The notes below the pieces were generated by a model. It was not told where the DNA came from, did no database searches, and was given only the letters and a program-made list of their open reading frames with translations. This document shows positions 36,922 through 45,617 of a stretch of DNA of 64,000 bases, piece by piece. The stretch is from Gloeocapsopsis sp. IPPAS B-1203. GTDB lineage: Bacteria > Cyanobacteriota > Cyanobacteriia > Cyanobacteriales > Chroococcidiopsidaceae. The stretch covers positions 186,001-250,000 of the forward strand of contig NZ_PEIG01000006.1 in NCBI RefSeq assembly GCF_002749975.1, in the 5' to 3' direction. The position numbers and the translations under genes were made by a program. How positions within the stretch are numbered: position 1 is the first letter of the stretch; each line of letters starts with the position of its first letter.

Positions 36922-38589
36922 TTAGAAGGAGAAAGTAGTACGAAGGGTTCCGACATAAATTGTGTCATTAGCGTTGTTATGCTCTGGATTGAAGATCACT
37001 AACACACCAGGAGTGATAGCAACGTTCTCGGTAAGCTGTAGACGATATACTCCTTCTAAGTGATATGAAGTATCTGGGTCTTCAACAAGGGCACTATCTG
37101 TAACCTTTGGTGGCTGACCAAAGATAATACCCAACTGATTACCTTCTCTACCAAAATCTTGTAATGCTAATGTAGCAGCCCAGTAGAACATATCTGCATC
37201 AGCTGCAGGACCTACTAAACTATCTGCAGTACTATAGCCTACCCAACCGGAGAGGTTCAATGACTGACCTAGTTGTAAGCTAGCTTGCGCTCCGTAATGG
37301 TTAGCTTCTGTAGCAACATCCTCCCCAAAAGGCGCGTTTGCATTAGCACTTCCTGTGGAACCAAATAGATCAATTCCACTTGCCGTGTTTTGATAAGAAC
37401 GAGCGTATGTAGCACCGATTGTAAATGCATCGCTAATGCGGAAACCAATTTGACCTAACGCAGTATAAGCACCATTAAAGAGTCCTACACCACCTTCGCC
37501 AGGGTCTGCAGCATTAGGTGCAGCAAAAACTCCAGTTACAGTCAGTGGACCTTCTGGATTAAGACTGACTGATATTCCAGCACCGCTACCTGTGCGGTAG
37601 ATAGGGCTAAATCGACCGTAACGAGATATTGCACCACGACCACTGCTTTCAAGAGATGGGTTGAAGCTATATAGCGCGTTATCTAATCCGACATCACTAA
37701 AGTTCAATTGAACTAAAGCAGCATCACCGACGGGAAAACGGTAGTAGAAGTCTTCTAGTTCGACATCGTTACCAGTGTTGGTATCAAAGCCTAGACGGGT
37801 CATGCTAGTACCCGTTTCACCACTGTTGTTGTCTAAATTCGCAGCTTGCAAACGAACTCTCAAGCGATCGTCACCACCAAAACTGGTGTCAAAGTTCAAC
37901 CGCGCCCGACCCCCAAGAACAGTATTGTACTCTAAGTCTTCTCCACCAACTGCTGCGTCGCCGAAAACATCAGATATTGCAAAAATCACTTCTCCGTTGA
38001 GGACGGTTGTTGTGGAGAACTGATTTGCTTCGAGTTCTGCGGTTTGCGCTTCTAGGGCATCAACTCGACCGCGGAGTGTAGCAATTTCTGCTGCAAATTC
38101 TTCTTGTAAACGTTGGAGAGTCGCTAAGTCTTCTCTTGTAACTTGGTCTGCTGTGGCTGTTGCAATTAGTTCATTGACGCGATCTAAACACGCATTCAAA
38201 CCAGCTGCAAATTCGTAGCGGGTCAAAGCACGATTACCGCGATAGGTTCCGTCAGGATAACCAGCAATACAACCGTAGCGCTCAACGAGTGATTGTAGTG
38301 CTTGAAATGCCCAATCTGTTGGCTGAACGTCAGATAACTGAGATACTGATGTTACCTGAGCTAGTGAATTTGCGGGAACTTGACTAACTAAGGTTGGAGC
38401 TTGGCTTGTAACAATTTGAGGAGCTGGTTCTACAGCCGCAGCTTGGTCAGTGGTTGCAGTCGGAACAACTACATCTACTACTGGAGTTTCAGTAGCTTGA
38501 ACGCGGTTGCCTAGAAGCAAGGTTGCTCCTAAAATGACTGGACTGAGCCTCAAAGCGTTCCAGAAAAATTTTGTCATTGTTTGTCTCAC
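36922..38589 (-). CDS. SLH-domain OprB-type outer-membrane porin (iron uptake porin family)
   Basis: This is a 555-residue outer-membrane protein. A signal peptide (LSPVILGATLLLGNRVQA) and a Pro/Thr/Val linker precede an SLH domain (about 84-145: VQPTDWAFQALQSLVERYG and GYPDGTYRGNRALTRYEFAA) that anchors to peptidoglycan-linked polymer. A coiled coil follows (LATLQRLQEEFAAEIATLRG), then a carbohydrate-selective OprB-type barrel ending in the aromatic residue of RTTFSF. This matches cyanobacterial SomA/SomB-like major porins, which pass small solutes and inorganic ions. It has its own strong terminator and an isolated promoter region, as expected for an abundant protein. Confidence 0.92.
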   Translation of the reverse strand: MRQTMTKFFWNALRLSPVILGATLLLGNRVQATETPVVDVVVPTATTDQAAAVEPAPQIVTSQAPTLVSQVPANSLAQVTSVSQLSDVQPTDWAFQALQSLVERYGCIAGYPDGTYRGNRALTRYEFAAGLNACLDRVNELIATATADQVTREDLATLQRLQEEFAAEIATLRGRVDALEAQTAELEANQFSTTTVLNGEVIFAISDVFGDAAVGGEDLEYNTVLGGRARLNFDTSFGGDDRLRVRLQAANLDNNSGETGTSMTRLGFDTNTGNDVELEDFYYRFPVGDAALVQLNFSDVGLDNALYSFNPSLESSGRGAISRYGRFSPIYRTGSGAGISVSLNPEGPLTVTGVFAAPNAADPGEGGVGLFNGAYTALGQIGFRISDAFTIGATYARSYQNTASGIDLFGSTGSANANAPFGEDVATEANHYGAQASLQLGQSLNLSGWVGYSTADSLVGPAADADMFYWAATLALQDFGREGNQLGIIFGQPPKVTDSALVEDPDTSYHLEGVYRLQLTENVAITPGVLVIFNPEHNNANDTIYVGTLRTTFSF

Positions 38590-38829
38590 TCACACCGATA
38601 TTATGAACAGATTCAGACTTTAGGTATATCTGCTGTCAACACTAAGATTATACAAGGTGATCTCGCTAAAAAATCAATAGTAATATCTCGGATTTTCATG
38701 AGATCTTTAATTTAAGCGATCGCCTTTCAAAAGCAAGTATTTGTTACCCAGAATACACTGGTAAACATTGGACATTCTTGGCTTGTGTTTAGAAAATAGA
38801 ATAACAAGTTTGTTGAGCTTACAAAAGTG

Positions 38830-39393
38830 CTATTTGACTAAACATAAAATTATGCGTCTTTGGTGACGAAGTAACATTCCTTCCTCTTCAAAGTGCTGTA
38901 ACAATCGAGTGACTGAAACTCTTGTTGTGTTAATGACTTCTGCCATTTCCTGGTGAGTAATAGCTAAATCAATCAAGCGACCTTGCTCTACTTCTCGACC
39001 AAACTTCTCAGAGAGCCAGATCAAAAAGTGCCACAGTCTCATAGAAACTGGTTTTCGATGTACGATACTCAGAAGCTCTTCAGATTGCTGGATGTGAAGT
39101 AACATAGAATCTACTGCTTGATGCCATAAGCCTGCTGGCAAAAGACTCATTTCCACACTTGTTAGGCACTCTATCTGGTATGGATTTACCCGCGATAATG
39201 GGTAGCCTACAACATCATCTGCGCCCCAGTATCCTAATGTTATGAGTGTGCCTTGTTCGCTCCAAGTAAAAGTACGTACGGCTCCGCGTTCTATTTTCCA
39301 CAAAAGGTCTTGGCGGGGTGGAATAAGCTCTTTGCGGCTAAATATCCGCTGGAGTGGAGAGGGGAGTGGTGTGTTTGGAGCGGAGATAGTCAT
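38830..39393 (-). CDS. Crp/Fnr family transcriptional regulator
   Basis: This is a 187-residue protein with a shortened N-terminal effector region (WKIERGAVRTFTWSEQGTL, then LGYWGADDVVGYPLSRV) and a C-terminal winged helix (LIDLAITHQEMAEVINTTRV followed by SVTRLLQHFEEEGML). Residues for cAMP binding and the Fnr iron-sulfur cysteines are not seen. It is about half identical by eye to the regulator at 47402-47968, so the two are paralogs. The one at 47 kb has a Fur/Zur-like palindrome upstream; I see no equally clear box here. The porin gene downstream is a possible but unproven target. Confidence 0.85.
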   Translation of the reverse strand: MTISAPNTPLPSPLQRIFSRKELIPPRQDLLWKIERGAVRTFTWSEQGTLITLGYWGADDVVGYPLSRVNPYQIECLTSVEMSLLPAGLWHQAVDSMLLHIQQSEELLSIVHRKPVSMRLWHFLIWLSEKFGREVEQGRLIDLAITHQEMAEVINTTRVSVTRLLQHFEEEGMLLRHQRRIILCLVK

Positions 39394-39822
39394 GGATATA
39401 ACCGTTGTTTTTGGTGTTAGTGTGGTTATTTTTTGTATCTATTACTTTTCACTTATTTGAGAGTAAATTCTGCATTTGATTGGCTGCAAATTTAGAAAAT
39501 GACAGATATTTTTTGCTAGATATTATGCCAATGAAACTTAGTTTTATATCTCCCATTCACAGGTAAAATTACCACTCCTGCAATGGTGCAAATCAACGGA
39601 TAAACTGTGTAGCACTTGCGTTTCATTATGTTCAGCTTAAGTGCAATTTCAAAAGAAAGTGTCTTGGAGTTTTTATTGTGAGTTTAATACTGATAGTAAA
39701 GCTATAAGTTTAAGAACAGGTAAGCCTTTGTTAAAGATTGTGTTGTTGTATACAGCACACAACATATTCAGTAATAGTTTTGCTGAATTAGTTTGAGTAA
39801 ATCAAGGATATAGGAGAAAAAG

Positions 39823-39906
39823 ATGACGACAAGTTTGTACAAAAATAATCTTATTCTCTTGTGCTTTAACTTCATGCTTACAACTCTTGCAATCGAAAAA
39901 TTATAA
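39823..39906 (+). CDS. Putative 27-residue small ORF with strong ribosome site
   Basis: ATG at 39823 is preceded at 8 bases by AGGAG. It encodes 27 residues starting MTTSLYKNNL with a hydrophobic middle (LILLCFNFMLTTLA) and ends in a TAA at 39904. Dispersed-repeat-like sequence follows immediately. It may be a tiny membrane peptide, or the stub of a longer gene lost when the repeat inserted. There is no other gene in the 39394-40228 gap, which otherwise holds a MITE-like element. Confidence 0.3.
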   Translation: MTTSLYKNNLILLCFNFMLTTLAIEKL

Positions 39907-39975
39907 ACGCCATTCCCAGCGGAATGTAATGTAGCGGAGAAGCGAGATGTTTAGCAAGGCTCAACATGATAGTTT

Positions 39976-40118
39976 GGCGTTGCTGAATCCAGTATGATTT
40001 TGCCTCCAACCCCCAATTCTGGAGGCGACGAACCAATTAAAGTCCCCCAAATTTGGGGGATTTAGGGGGTAGCAAATAGTTTGTGATTTCCAAAATTCAT
40101 TCCTCTTTCAGCAACGCC
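39976..40118. mobile_element. MITE-like element with GGCGTTGCTGAA termini
   Basis: Twelve-base perfect terminal inverted repeats, GGCGTTGCTGAA (39976-39987) and TTCAGCAACGCC (40107-40118), bound 143 bp with no coding capacity. Inside are two hairpins, one near 40003-40035 (GCCTCCA/TGGAGGC) and one near CCCCCAAATTTGGGGG. Termini of this type are common on cyanobacterial insertion sequences and their non-autonomous derivatives. AGTTT occurs next to the left end and near the right end, a possible but unclear target duplication. The transposase source is not in the window. Confidence 0.7.
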
Positions 40119-40228
40119 GACAGTTTAAATACTTTTGCAAGAAGTCTCTTGTTTGCCCTAGGTAGAACCCCACATTGAGTATTAACCTACTTTCTATCTA
40201 TGAAGCTTGTAGAGCGAAATAGTTGAGA

Positions 40229-40888
40229 TTAGGCTCTGTGTCCTGTGACGATGTATGCTACTCTTTGACCAATATTCGTTGCGTGATCTGCCATTCGTTC
40301 TATGTGGCGGATAACAAGTGCTAAAAGCAAGATTGGTTCTACTACTCCTTTAATGTCGCGCTCGGTTGCCAAAGTTTGGTAGAGTGTTTGGTAGGCATCA
40401 TCGACAAAATCATCGAGCCGTTTGACTGTTTTTCCAGCATCAGCATCGAGATCGGCTAGTGCAACTAAGCTAGTTGCTAGCATGGCTTGGGCGTGATGAG
40501 ACATTTCCTCAATTTGAGGAACACAACGATGAGGCGGATAGGGAAAAAGTTTGATGGCTATTTCGGCTAAGTCCTCTGCATAGTCGCCAATGCGTTCTAA
40601 GTCGCGGACGAGTTGCATAAACGCACTTAACAAGCGCAAATCTTGTGCTACTGGTGATTCTGAGGTGAGTAGAGTAGCACACTCTATCTCAATTTGTTTG
40701 TAGAAGCGATCAATTTGTTTATCGAGGAGAGGTAGTTGTTTAGCTACTTCTAAGTCACGTGCAAACAATGCTTGATGACTAAGCCTAAAGGAATTTTCGA
40801 CTAAAGCTCCCATCCTCAAAACGTCACGTTCTAAGCTTTTGAGGCGACGTTCAAAATGGCGGCGCTCAGAACTAGAGTTAATGTTCAC
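40229..40888 (-). CDS. phoU: Phosphate signalling regulator PhoU
   Basis: This is a 219-residue all-helical protein made of two PhoU repeats: RHFERRLKSLERDVLRMGAL with LSHQALFARDLEVAKQL, then the metal-binding type motif RLLSAFMQLVRDLERIGDYA and, in the second repeat, LALVIRHIERMADHATNIGQ. PhoU links the PstSCAB transporter to the PhoR/SphS kinase and keeps it silent when phosphate is plentiful. It is the third gene of a set with sphS and sphR on the same strand, with 54 bp to sphS. The start is GTG at 40888. Confidence 0.93.
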   Translation of the reverse strand: MNINSSSERRHFERRLKSLERDVLRMGALVENSFRLSHQALFARDLEVAKQLPLLDKQIDRFYKQIEIECATLLTSESPVAQDLRLLSAFMQLVRDLERIGDYAEDLAEIAIKLFPYPPHRCVPQIEEMSHHAQAMLATSLVALADLDADAGKTVKRLDDFVDDAYQTLYQTLATERDIKGVVEPILLLALVIRHIERMADHATNIGQRVAYIVTGHRA

Positions 40889-40942
40889 ATTTGATAATGT
40901 TGCACTATATAGAGATTGGCTACTGTTGTCTCAATGTTAGTG

Positions 40943-42220
40943 CTAATTTTGAGGATTTGCTAATACCCCTGGAAGCAAAACTTGTAACCAAGCACCACTT
41001 TGGGGATGATTCATTGCTTTTATGGTACCGCCGTGAGCTAAGACAATTTGCCGCGCGATCGCTAAACCTAAACCAGAACCTGCACTTATAGAACAACTAG
41101 GATGAGTTAACGGTTGTCGAGTGCGTGAGGGATCTCCTCGGTAAAGTCGATCAAACACATGGGGTAAATCAGTGCTAGGAAAACCTGAACCAGAATCAAT
41201 AATATCAATTTGTACTTGATCTGCTGCGATTAAACTGAGTTTGACTTCAATTTTTCCTTCAGGAGGACTGTACTTAATGCTGTTATCAAAGATGTTCAAG
41301 AACAGGCGATAAAGACGCGATTCATCGGCTTTGAGCCACACAGCTTCGAGTCCAGAATAGCTCAATTGCATCTTTTTATTTTGGGCTAAAGGTTCGAGGC
41401 TTTCCCATACAGTATTGATAAGCGATCGCAGTTCTAAGCTTTGGCGATTTAATTTACTATTTGTTTCGAGTTGATTGAGTTCTAACCATTCTTGAACTAA
41501 TTTAATTAAGCGATCAATTTCAGGAAGAATGCGTTCAGCCCAGCGTTGCAGTGGTGGTTCTAACTGTTGCTCTAAAGTTTCAGCAATGAGACGAATTGAG
41601 GTTAGCGGCGTTTTTAATTCGTGGGCTAAATCGGAAAGTGTGCGATCGCGGGAAGCTGCTATGTCTACCAACGGTTGACGATTTTCAATAAATACACTAA
41701 CTCTCCCTTCAGGTAAAGGATAGCTATAAGCTCGTAAAGTACGCGGTTGAGCCTCTCCGAGTGAAACAGCATTTGTGAAAGTTGGATGGAATACCCATTC
41801 TATTGCTTGTGGTTGTTGGCGATCGCGTGTTTGCTCAATGAGATGATCTAGTTCATACGAGCGTACAAGTTCTAAAAGTAACCTATATTGTCCTGCTTTC
41901 CACCTTTGGATGTTTAATAATTGCTGTGCCTGTGGGTTACAACACAATAATTGGTTCTCCTCATCTACTTGTAGATGACCTACAGGTGCAACTTCTAAGA
42001 GGTATTCACATAAATCAATTTTTGCTTGGAGTTGAGTGTTGTCTTCTTTTTGTTTGACAATTGCCCTTTGTAATAAATTGATCGACGGTAGCGCAATTTC
42101 TGTGGCTTCAGAGGGAAGCCTGCGCAATACTTGCTGTAGTCTTTTCTGGAATTGGGTATATTGCCAAAACCAAATTCCAAGTCCTACAGCTAGCCCCAAA
42201 AAGAATTCCAACAACGCCAT
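40943..42220 (-). CDS. sphS: Phosphate-sensing histidine kinase SphS (PhoR-like)
   Basis: This is a 425-residue membrane-anchored kinase. It has one hydrophobic segment at the N-terminus (EFFLGLAVGLGIWFW), a PAS-like region (about 75-190, LQVDEENQLLCCNPQAQQLL), HisKA (SDLAHELKTPLTSIRLIAET) and HATPase_c with NIFDNSIKYSPPEG, DSGSGFPSTDLPHVFDRLYR and GSGLGLAIARQIV. All catalytic boxes are intact. This layout matches the cyanobacterial SphS/PhoR, which works with SphR and is silenced by PhoU/SphU. It lies between sphR and phoU on the same strand, though 308 bp of repeats separate it from sphR, so it may have its own promoter. Confidence 0.9.
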   Translation of the reverse strand: MALLEFFLGLAVGLGIWFWQYTQFQKRLQQVLRRLPSEATEIALPSINLLQRAIVKQKEDNTQLQAKIDLCEYLLEVAPVGHLQVDEENQLLCCNPQAQQLLNIQRWKAGQYRLLLELVRSYELDHLIEQTRDRQQPQAIEWVFHPTFTNAVSLGEAQPRTLRAYSYPLPEGRVSVFIENRQPLVDIAASRDRTLSDLAHELKTPLTSIRLIAETLEQQLEPPLQRWAERILPEIDRLIKLVQEWLELNQLETNSKLNRQSLELRSLINTVWESLEPLAQNKKMQLSYSGLEAVWLKADESRLYRLFLNIFDNSIKYSPPEGKIEVKLSLIAADQVQIDIIDSGSGFPSTDLPHVFDRLYRGDPSRTRQPLTHPSCSISAGSGLGLAIARQIVLAHGGTIKAMNHPQSGAWLQVLLPGVLANPQN

Positions 42221-42339
42221 TAAGAGCCACGAGCTTTTGCATGCTATCAGCTACTAGCTTATCTATTTTGGCTAAGAAGGGATCAATTTGAGGGTTCGGA
42301 GGTCGGGGATCAGGGGACGGAGAGTCGTGAAGTGTTGAG

Positions 42340-42430
42340 CCTAAGAGAGTTATAAATGTTGAGTGTTGAGTGTTAAGTTAAGAATGCCCTCAAGATCTTC
42401 TCATAACTCAAAATTCAAAATTCAAAACTA
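42340..42430. repeat. ~100-bp dispersed repeat, copy 2
   Basis: CTAAGAGAGTTATAAATGTT through TAAGTTAAGAATGCCCTCAA to CTCATAACTCAAAATTCAAA matches the copy at 32618-32722 closely, including the middle AAGAATGCC. It lies in the 308-bp sphR-sphS gap. Confidence 0.6.
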
Positions 42431-42465
42431 TTCACTAGCCCCTCACCCCTCAACGCCAGTTTGAC

Positions 42466-42507
42466 GCCACTTGCTACAATGGGGGACACCCCCAAGGGCG
42501 CAGTGGC
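42466..42507. repeat. Palindromic GCCACT...AGTGGC repeat
   Basis: GCCACT (42466-42471) pairs with AGTGGC (42502-42507), and GGGGG-aca-CCCCC (42481-42493) forms an inner stem. A related structure is at 60005-60061 between the two M16 genes (GCCACT, GGGGG-ttca-CCCCC, AGTGG). It looks like a REP-type dispersed element and may attenuate read-through. Confidence 0.55.
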
Positions 42508-42528
42508 TCCTCCTCACCCCTTATCTTC

Positions 42529-43230
42529 CTACCCAAATCGGTAGCCGAAGCCGCGTACAGTAATGATGTATTCGGGATGGCTGGGATCTTTTTCTAATTT
42601 TTCCCGTAGCCAACGAATGTGAACATCGACCGTTTTACTATCTCCGACAAAATCTGCACCCCAAACTTGATCGAGTAATTGCTCGCGCGACCAAACTCGG
42701 CGGGGATATGTGATAAATAGTTCGAGTAAACGAAACTCTTTAGGTGAAAGATTCACTTCTTCACCACGCACAGTAACGCGACACTCTTGAGAATAGAGCG
42801 TGACATCTTTGAACTGAAGCAGTGGCAATTGAGGTAAGCTGTTGAAGCGTTGGCGACGCAACAAAGCCCGACAACGAGCCACGAGTTCCCGCATACTAAA
42901 GGGCTTGCTGATATAGTCGTCGGCTCCGACTTCTAAACCTAATACGCGATCTGTTTCGCTACCTTTTGCACTCAGGATGAGGATAGGTATTTGGTTTCCT
43001 TGATGACGCAGTAAGCGACAGACATCTAGACCATTAATTTGAGGTAGCATTAAGTCCAAAATTAATAGGTCAAAAGGTACTTCGCCTTGAGTTGCATCGC
43101 TATTTTGCAACAAAGATAACGCATTTCTGCCATCTGCAGCAGTTGCGATCGCATAACCTTCAGCCTCTAACGCGAGAACAAGCATTTCGCGGATTAGCTC
43201 TTCGTCCTCTACAACTAAGATGCGGCTCAT
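42529..43230 (-). CDS. sphR: Phosphate response regulator SphR (PhoB-like, OmpR family)
   Basis: The receiver domain (SRILVVEDEELIREMLVLAL; phospho-acceptor Asp in LLILDLMLPQINGLDV; Lys in ISKPFSMREL) is followed by a C-terminal OmpR-type winged helix (VNLSPKEFRLLELFITYPRR, SREQLLDQVWGADFVGDSKT and VRGFGYRFG). It activates Pho-box promoters when phosphate is scarce. I prefer the ATG at 43230 (MSRILVVED). An in-frame start at 43284 adds 18 residues that do not look like receiver sequence. SphS and PhoU follow on the same strand. Confidence 0.92.
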   Translation of the reverse strand: MSRILVVEDEELIREMLVLALEAEGYAIATAADGRNALSLLQNSDATQGEVPFDLLILDLMLPQINGLDVCRLLRHQGNQIPILILSAKGSETDRVLGLEVGADDYISKPFSMRELVARCRALLRRQRFNSLPQLPLLQFKDVTLYSQECRVTVRGEEVNLSPKEFRLLELFITYPRRVWSREQLLDQVWGADFVGDSKTVDVHIRWLREKLEKDPSHPEYIITVRGFGYRFG

Positions 43231-43407
43231 TTGCCCAATTTCTGCCCTCGGAGGACACTTGGCTGGTTCAAGAGTAAACATCAATCAAAAATTTCGCGAG
43301 TAGGCTGCATAACTATTATCTACCTCTAATGGTATAGATGTTTGCCTTACTTATGAAATTATCAGAAATTAAGAGATAAATTTATTTTAATATTTATGTA
43401 AACAATG

Positions 43408-43522
43408 GGTAGTTAAAACTGCATCTACACAAACAAAATTTATCTTCACAGGTTTCTATATGAAGTCTGGCGGTTAAAAACCGCGACTACACAGACAAAA
43501 CCCGTCTTCACGGGTTTCTATA
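43408..43522. repeat. Two tandem ~54-bp dispersed repeats
   Basis: Copy one (43408-43461) and copy two (43469-43522) share the pattern GGyrGTTAAAA-CyGCrwCTACACA followed by GTCTTCACGGGTTTCTATA-type ends. The second ends in the hairpin CCCGT-cttc-ACGGG (43501-43514). The right part of the 302-bp gap before the oxidoreductase holds nothing else that I can name. Confidence 0.55.
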
Positions 43523-43586
43523 ACTTGTAGCTTGCTTCTGCAGGTGGGGTGAGTTGGTTAAGCTGCGAATAAATTTGCCAAGCTGA

Positions 43587-44813
43587 TTATTGGTAAGAAA
43601 AAGAGAGACTGGGTTTTCGCAGTGCTGGAACAATTCTTTCACTAGCCATTCTCGCACCTGATAAATTACGAGCTACAGGTCCGACTTGCAGTGCGGCTAA
43701 TCCTCCGGTAATGAACAATTCGGAACCTACCCAGCGTAAGTGAGAATCTAAAACGGGTAAACCTTTGGCGGTAGGAATCGGATACTGTTCAATGATTTGT
43801 GTGAGTAAGGGTTCGGCGGTGATGTCGGTTTTTGTCCCTGTAGCAAGCCAAATGCGATCGCACTCATGTTTACTGTTATCGTCACAAGAAACCTGCCAAG
43901 AGTTAGATTGCCATGTAGCGCAGGATACTTGACATTTTTCTATTAATTTAATCTGCGTATGATGTTGGGCACGGCGTAGTTGTGTCATAATTGCTGGTGT
44001 CATGGAACCACCATTTCTCGCATTGTGAATTAATTCGGCGCGGGTTTGCCAATCAGATTCTGCCCAAAAGTTTTTTAGATATTTTGGTCCTAGCCAGCCA
44101 GGATCGGCATCAAATAATTTTTCTTGCAGGTTGCGGCGTGACATTAAGATAACTTTGGCACCACGGGCGATCGCGCCTAAAGCTAAATGTCCACTTGTTA
44201 AGCCACCGCCGATGATGAGGATTGTTTCTCCGTGTAGCTGTAAATGACGGAGATCGACATGACAAGAATGGCAAAGTTTTTCTGGTGGATATGGTGATGC
44301 AATTTGTTGCACCCAATCGGGAATTTGAGGCGTTCCGCCACCAGTTGCGAGAATAACTCGTCGCGCGACAATTGATTGATCGTTGTGCAACCACAGACGA
44401 AATCGCGATCGCAAGTTTTGTTTAATTGGTTCAATGCGGATGACTTTAGCAGTGACAATGTGCTGCTGCAATGACCAACGGCGAATTAATTCTTGACAAA
44501 AATCTTGAAATAATAAGGTTCCTGGTAAATCGTATGGAGGATAGAGTTCGTGCGATCGCGATTGGGCAAATTGCCTTAAAGCAAAAGGGTTGGGATCGGG
44601 ATGATGTACCGCAGGCGATCTTAAATGCGGAATCTCAAATGCAGCAAATTGATTTTGCCATTGTTGCATCCAGGTTCCACTGGGATCGAAGACTAATAAC
44701 CGCTGACGTAGTTGCTGGCGTTTTTGTAACAAATGCGTTACTACAGTCATCGCATGAGGTCCCGCGCCGATGACTGCAATATCTGTGTTGTGAGGTAGTG
44801 AGGTTGCTACCAT
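43587..44813 (-). CDS. FAD/NAD(P)-dependent oxidoreductase (N-monooxygenase-like)
   Basis: This is a 408-residue soluble flavoprotein. The N-terminal dinucleotide fold has IAVIGAGPHAMTVVTHLLQK, a GxGxxx loop followed by substrate-like strands (WMQQWQNQFAAFEIPHLRSP). A second nucleotide-binding loop is ETILIIGGGLTSGHLALGAI, and a C-terminal FAD motif includes LWLATGTKTD- and LFITGGLAALQVGPVARNL-like segments. The layout resembles lysine/ornithine N-monooxygenases and related FAD-NAD(P)-binding proteins, but the substrate is unknown. It is divergent from the CobW-like gene across a 54-bp gap containing a Fur/Zur-like palindrome, so both may be repressed by the same metal sensor. Confidence 0.75.
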   Translation of the reverse strand: MVATSLPHNTDIAVIGAGPHAMTVVTHLLQKRQQLRQRLLVFDPSGTWMQQWQNQFAAFEIPHLRSPAVHHPDPNPFALRQFAQSRSHELYPPYDLPGTLLFQDFCQELIRRWSLQQHIVTAKVIRIEPIKQNLRSRFRLWLHNDQSIVARRVILATGGGTPQIPDWVQQIASPYPPEKLCHSCHVDLRHLQLHGETILIIGGGLTSGHLALGAIARGAKVILMSRRNLQEKLFDADPGWLGPKYLKNFWAESDWQTRAELIHNARNGGSMTPAIMTQLRRAQHHTQIKLIEKCQVSCATWQSNSWQVSCDDNSKHECDRIWLATGTKTDITAEPLLTQIIEQYPIPTAKGLPVLDSHLRWVGSELFITGGLAALQVGPVARNLSGARMASERIVPALRKPSLSFSYQ

Positions 44814-44848
44814 ACTTAATGTTGATTTATGTCATAATGCTTATACAA

Positions 44849-44863
44849 TGATAATCATTCTCA
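44849..44863. promoter_or_regulatory. Fur/Zur-like operator between divergent genes
   Basis: TGATAATCATTCTCA is a 7-1-7 palindrome close to TGATAATNATTATCA. It overlaps the expected start region of the CobW-like gene (start codon 44868) and lies 36 bp upstream of the oxidoreductase start on the other strand. A TATACA hexamer (44842-44847) could be the plus-strand -10 element. CobW-like genes are frequent Zur targets, which makes zinc the first guess. Confidence 0.65.
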
Positions 44864-44867
44864 TGTC

Positions 44868-45617
44868 GTGACGCAATTGATTACTGCTGTGGCTGGACTT
44901 CCTGGTGTAGGCAAGACAAACTGGATTCGCCAGCAATTGACTCAACAACCAACACTCTATTTTTCACCTGCAACGCGAATAGGTATCGACCAAACTCGTT
45001 TAGCAGTGGAGTTTCCTCATGTACAAGTTTTAGCTGACGACCAACAGACACAACTATGGCAGCTTGCTTCTGGAGTGAGTGCTTATATAGAGTTGGGATA
45101 CCACTTAGACTTAGCCAAAATAGCGCCGCTACTCGATACTCTCAACTGTCATCGCGTGGCGATCGTTTCTGCGGGAACGCAAGATGCTGATTGGGATGAA
45201 TGGGCTGATGAGATTATTGTAAGTTCATTAGGTGCAACTAATGCAACTTCGTTATGGGTTGCAAACACAACAGGTCATGTGATTGATCCTGATAGTTTAG
45301 AGGTTTTTTGGTACGAACTGACGCAAGGGGCTTATGGTGTTGTGTCGCGTGCTAAAGGAATTTTTGAGCTTGCTGATGGGTTATCAGTTTATGGCGATTT
45401 TGTGGCAGGGATGCAACCAAAAGAATTTGATGAGTTAAATTTACCACGTTGGCTGGAAGGAAGACCACAGAGATTGAGTGGCATAGAGGTTTGGGGAAAT
45501 CAATTAGATGAAGCCGCGATCGCCCAAACTTTTCAAGATTGTTGTTTATCAGATGTGGCGATTCGCCACTATCAACAACAAGTAAAAGAAATGTTAGCTG
45601 AGGAGGCTATGATATGA
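44868..45617 (+). CDS. Short CobW/COG0523-like P-loop protein
   Basis: This is a 249-residue protein with an N-terminal P-loop GLPGVGKT (residues 10-17) and a C-terminal part (KGIFELADGLSVYG, then LEGRPQRLSGIEVWGNQLDE) resembling the CobW C-terminal domain. The usual metal-handling CxCC motif and the GTPase NKxD motif are not visible, and the nucleotide domain is shorter than normal. COG0523 proteins are metallochaperones, several of them induced by zinc starvation. The start is GTG at 44868, just after the Fur/Zur-like box. Its stop overlaps the next gene by 4 bp, so they are co-translated. GTP hydrolysis and zinc binding remain inference. Confidence 0.72.
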   Translation: MTQLITAVAGLPGVGKTNWIRQQLTQQPTLYFSPATRIGIDQTRLAVEFPHVQVLADDQQTQLWQLASGVSAYIELGYHLDLAKIAPLLDTLNCHRVAIVSAGTQDADWDEWADEIIVSSLGATNATSLWVANTTGHVIDPDSLEVFWYELTQGAYGVVSRAKGIFELADGLSVYGDFVAGMQPKEFDELNLPRWLEGRPQRLSGIEVWGNQLDEAAIAQTFQDCCLSDVAIRHYQQQVKEMLAEEAMI

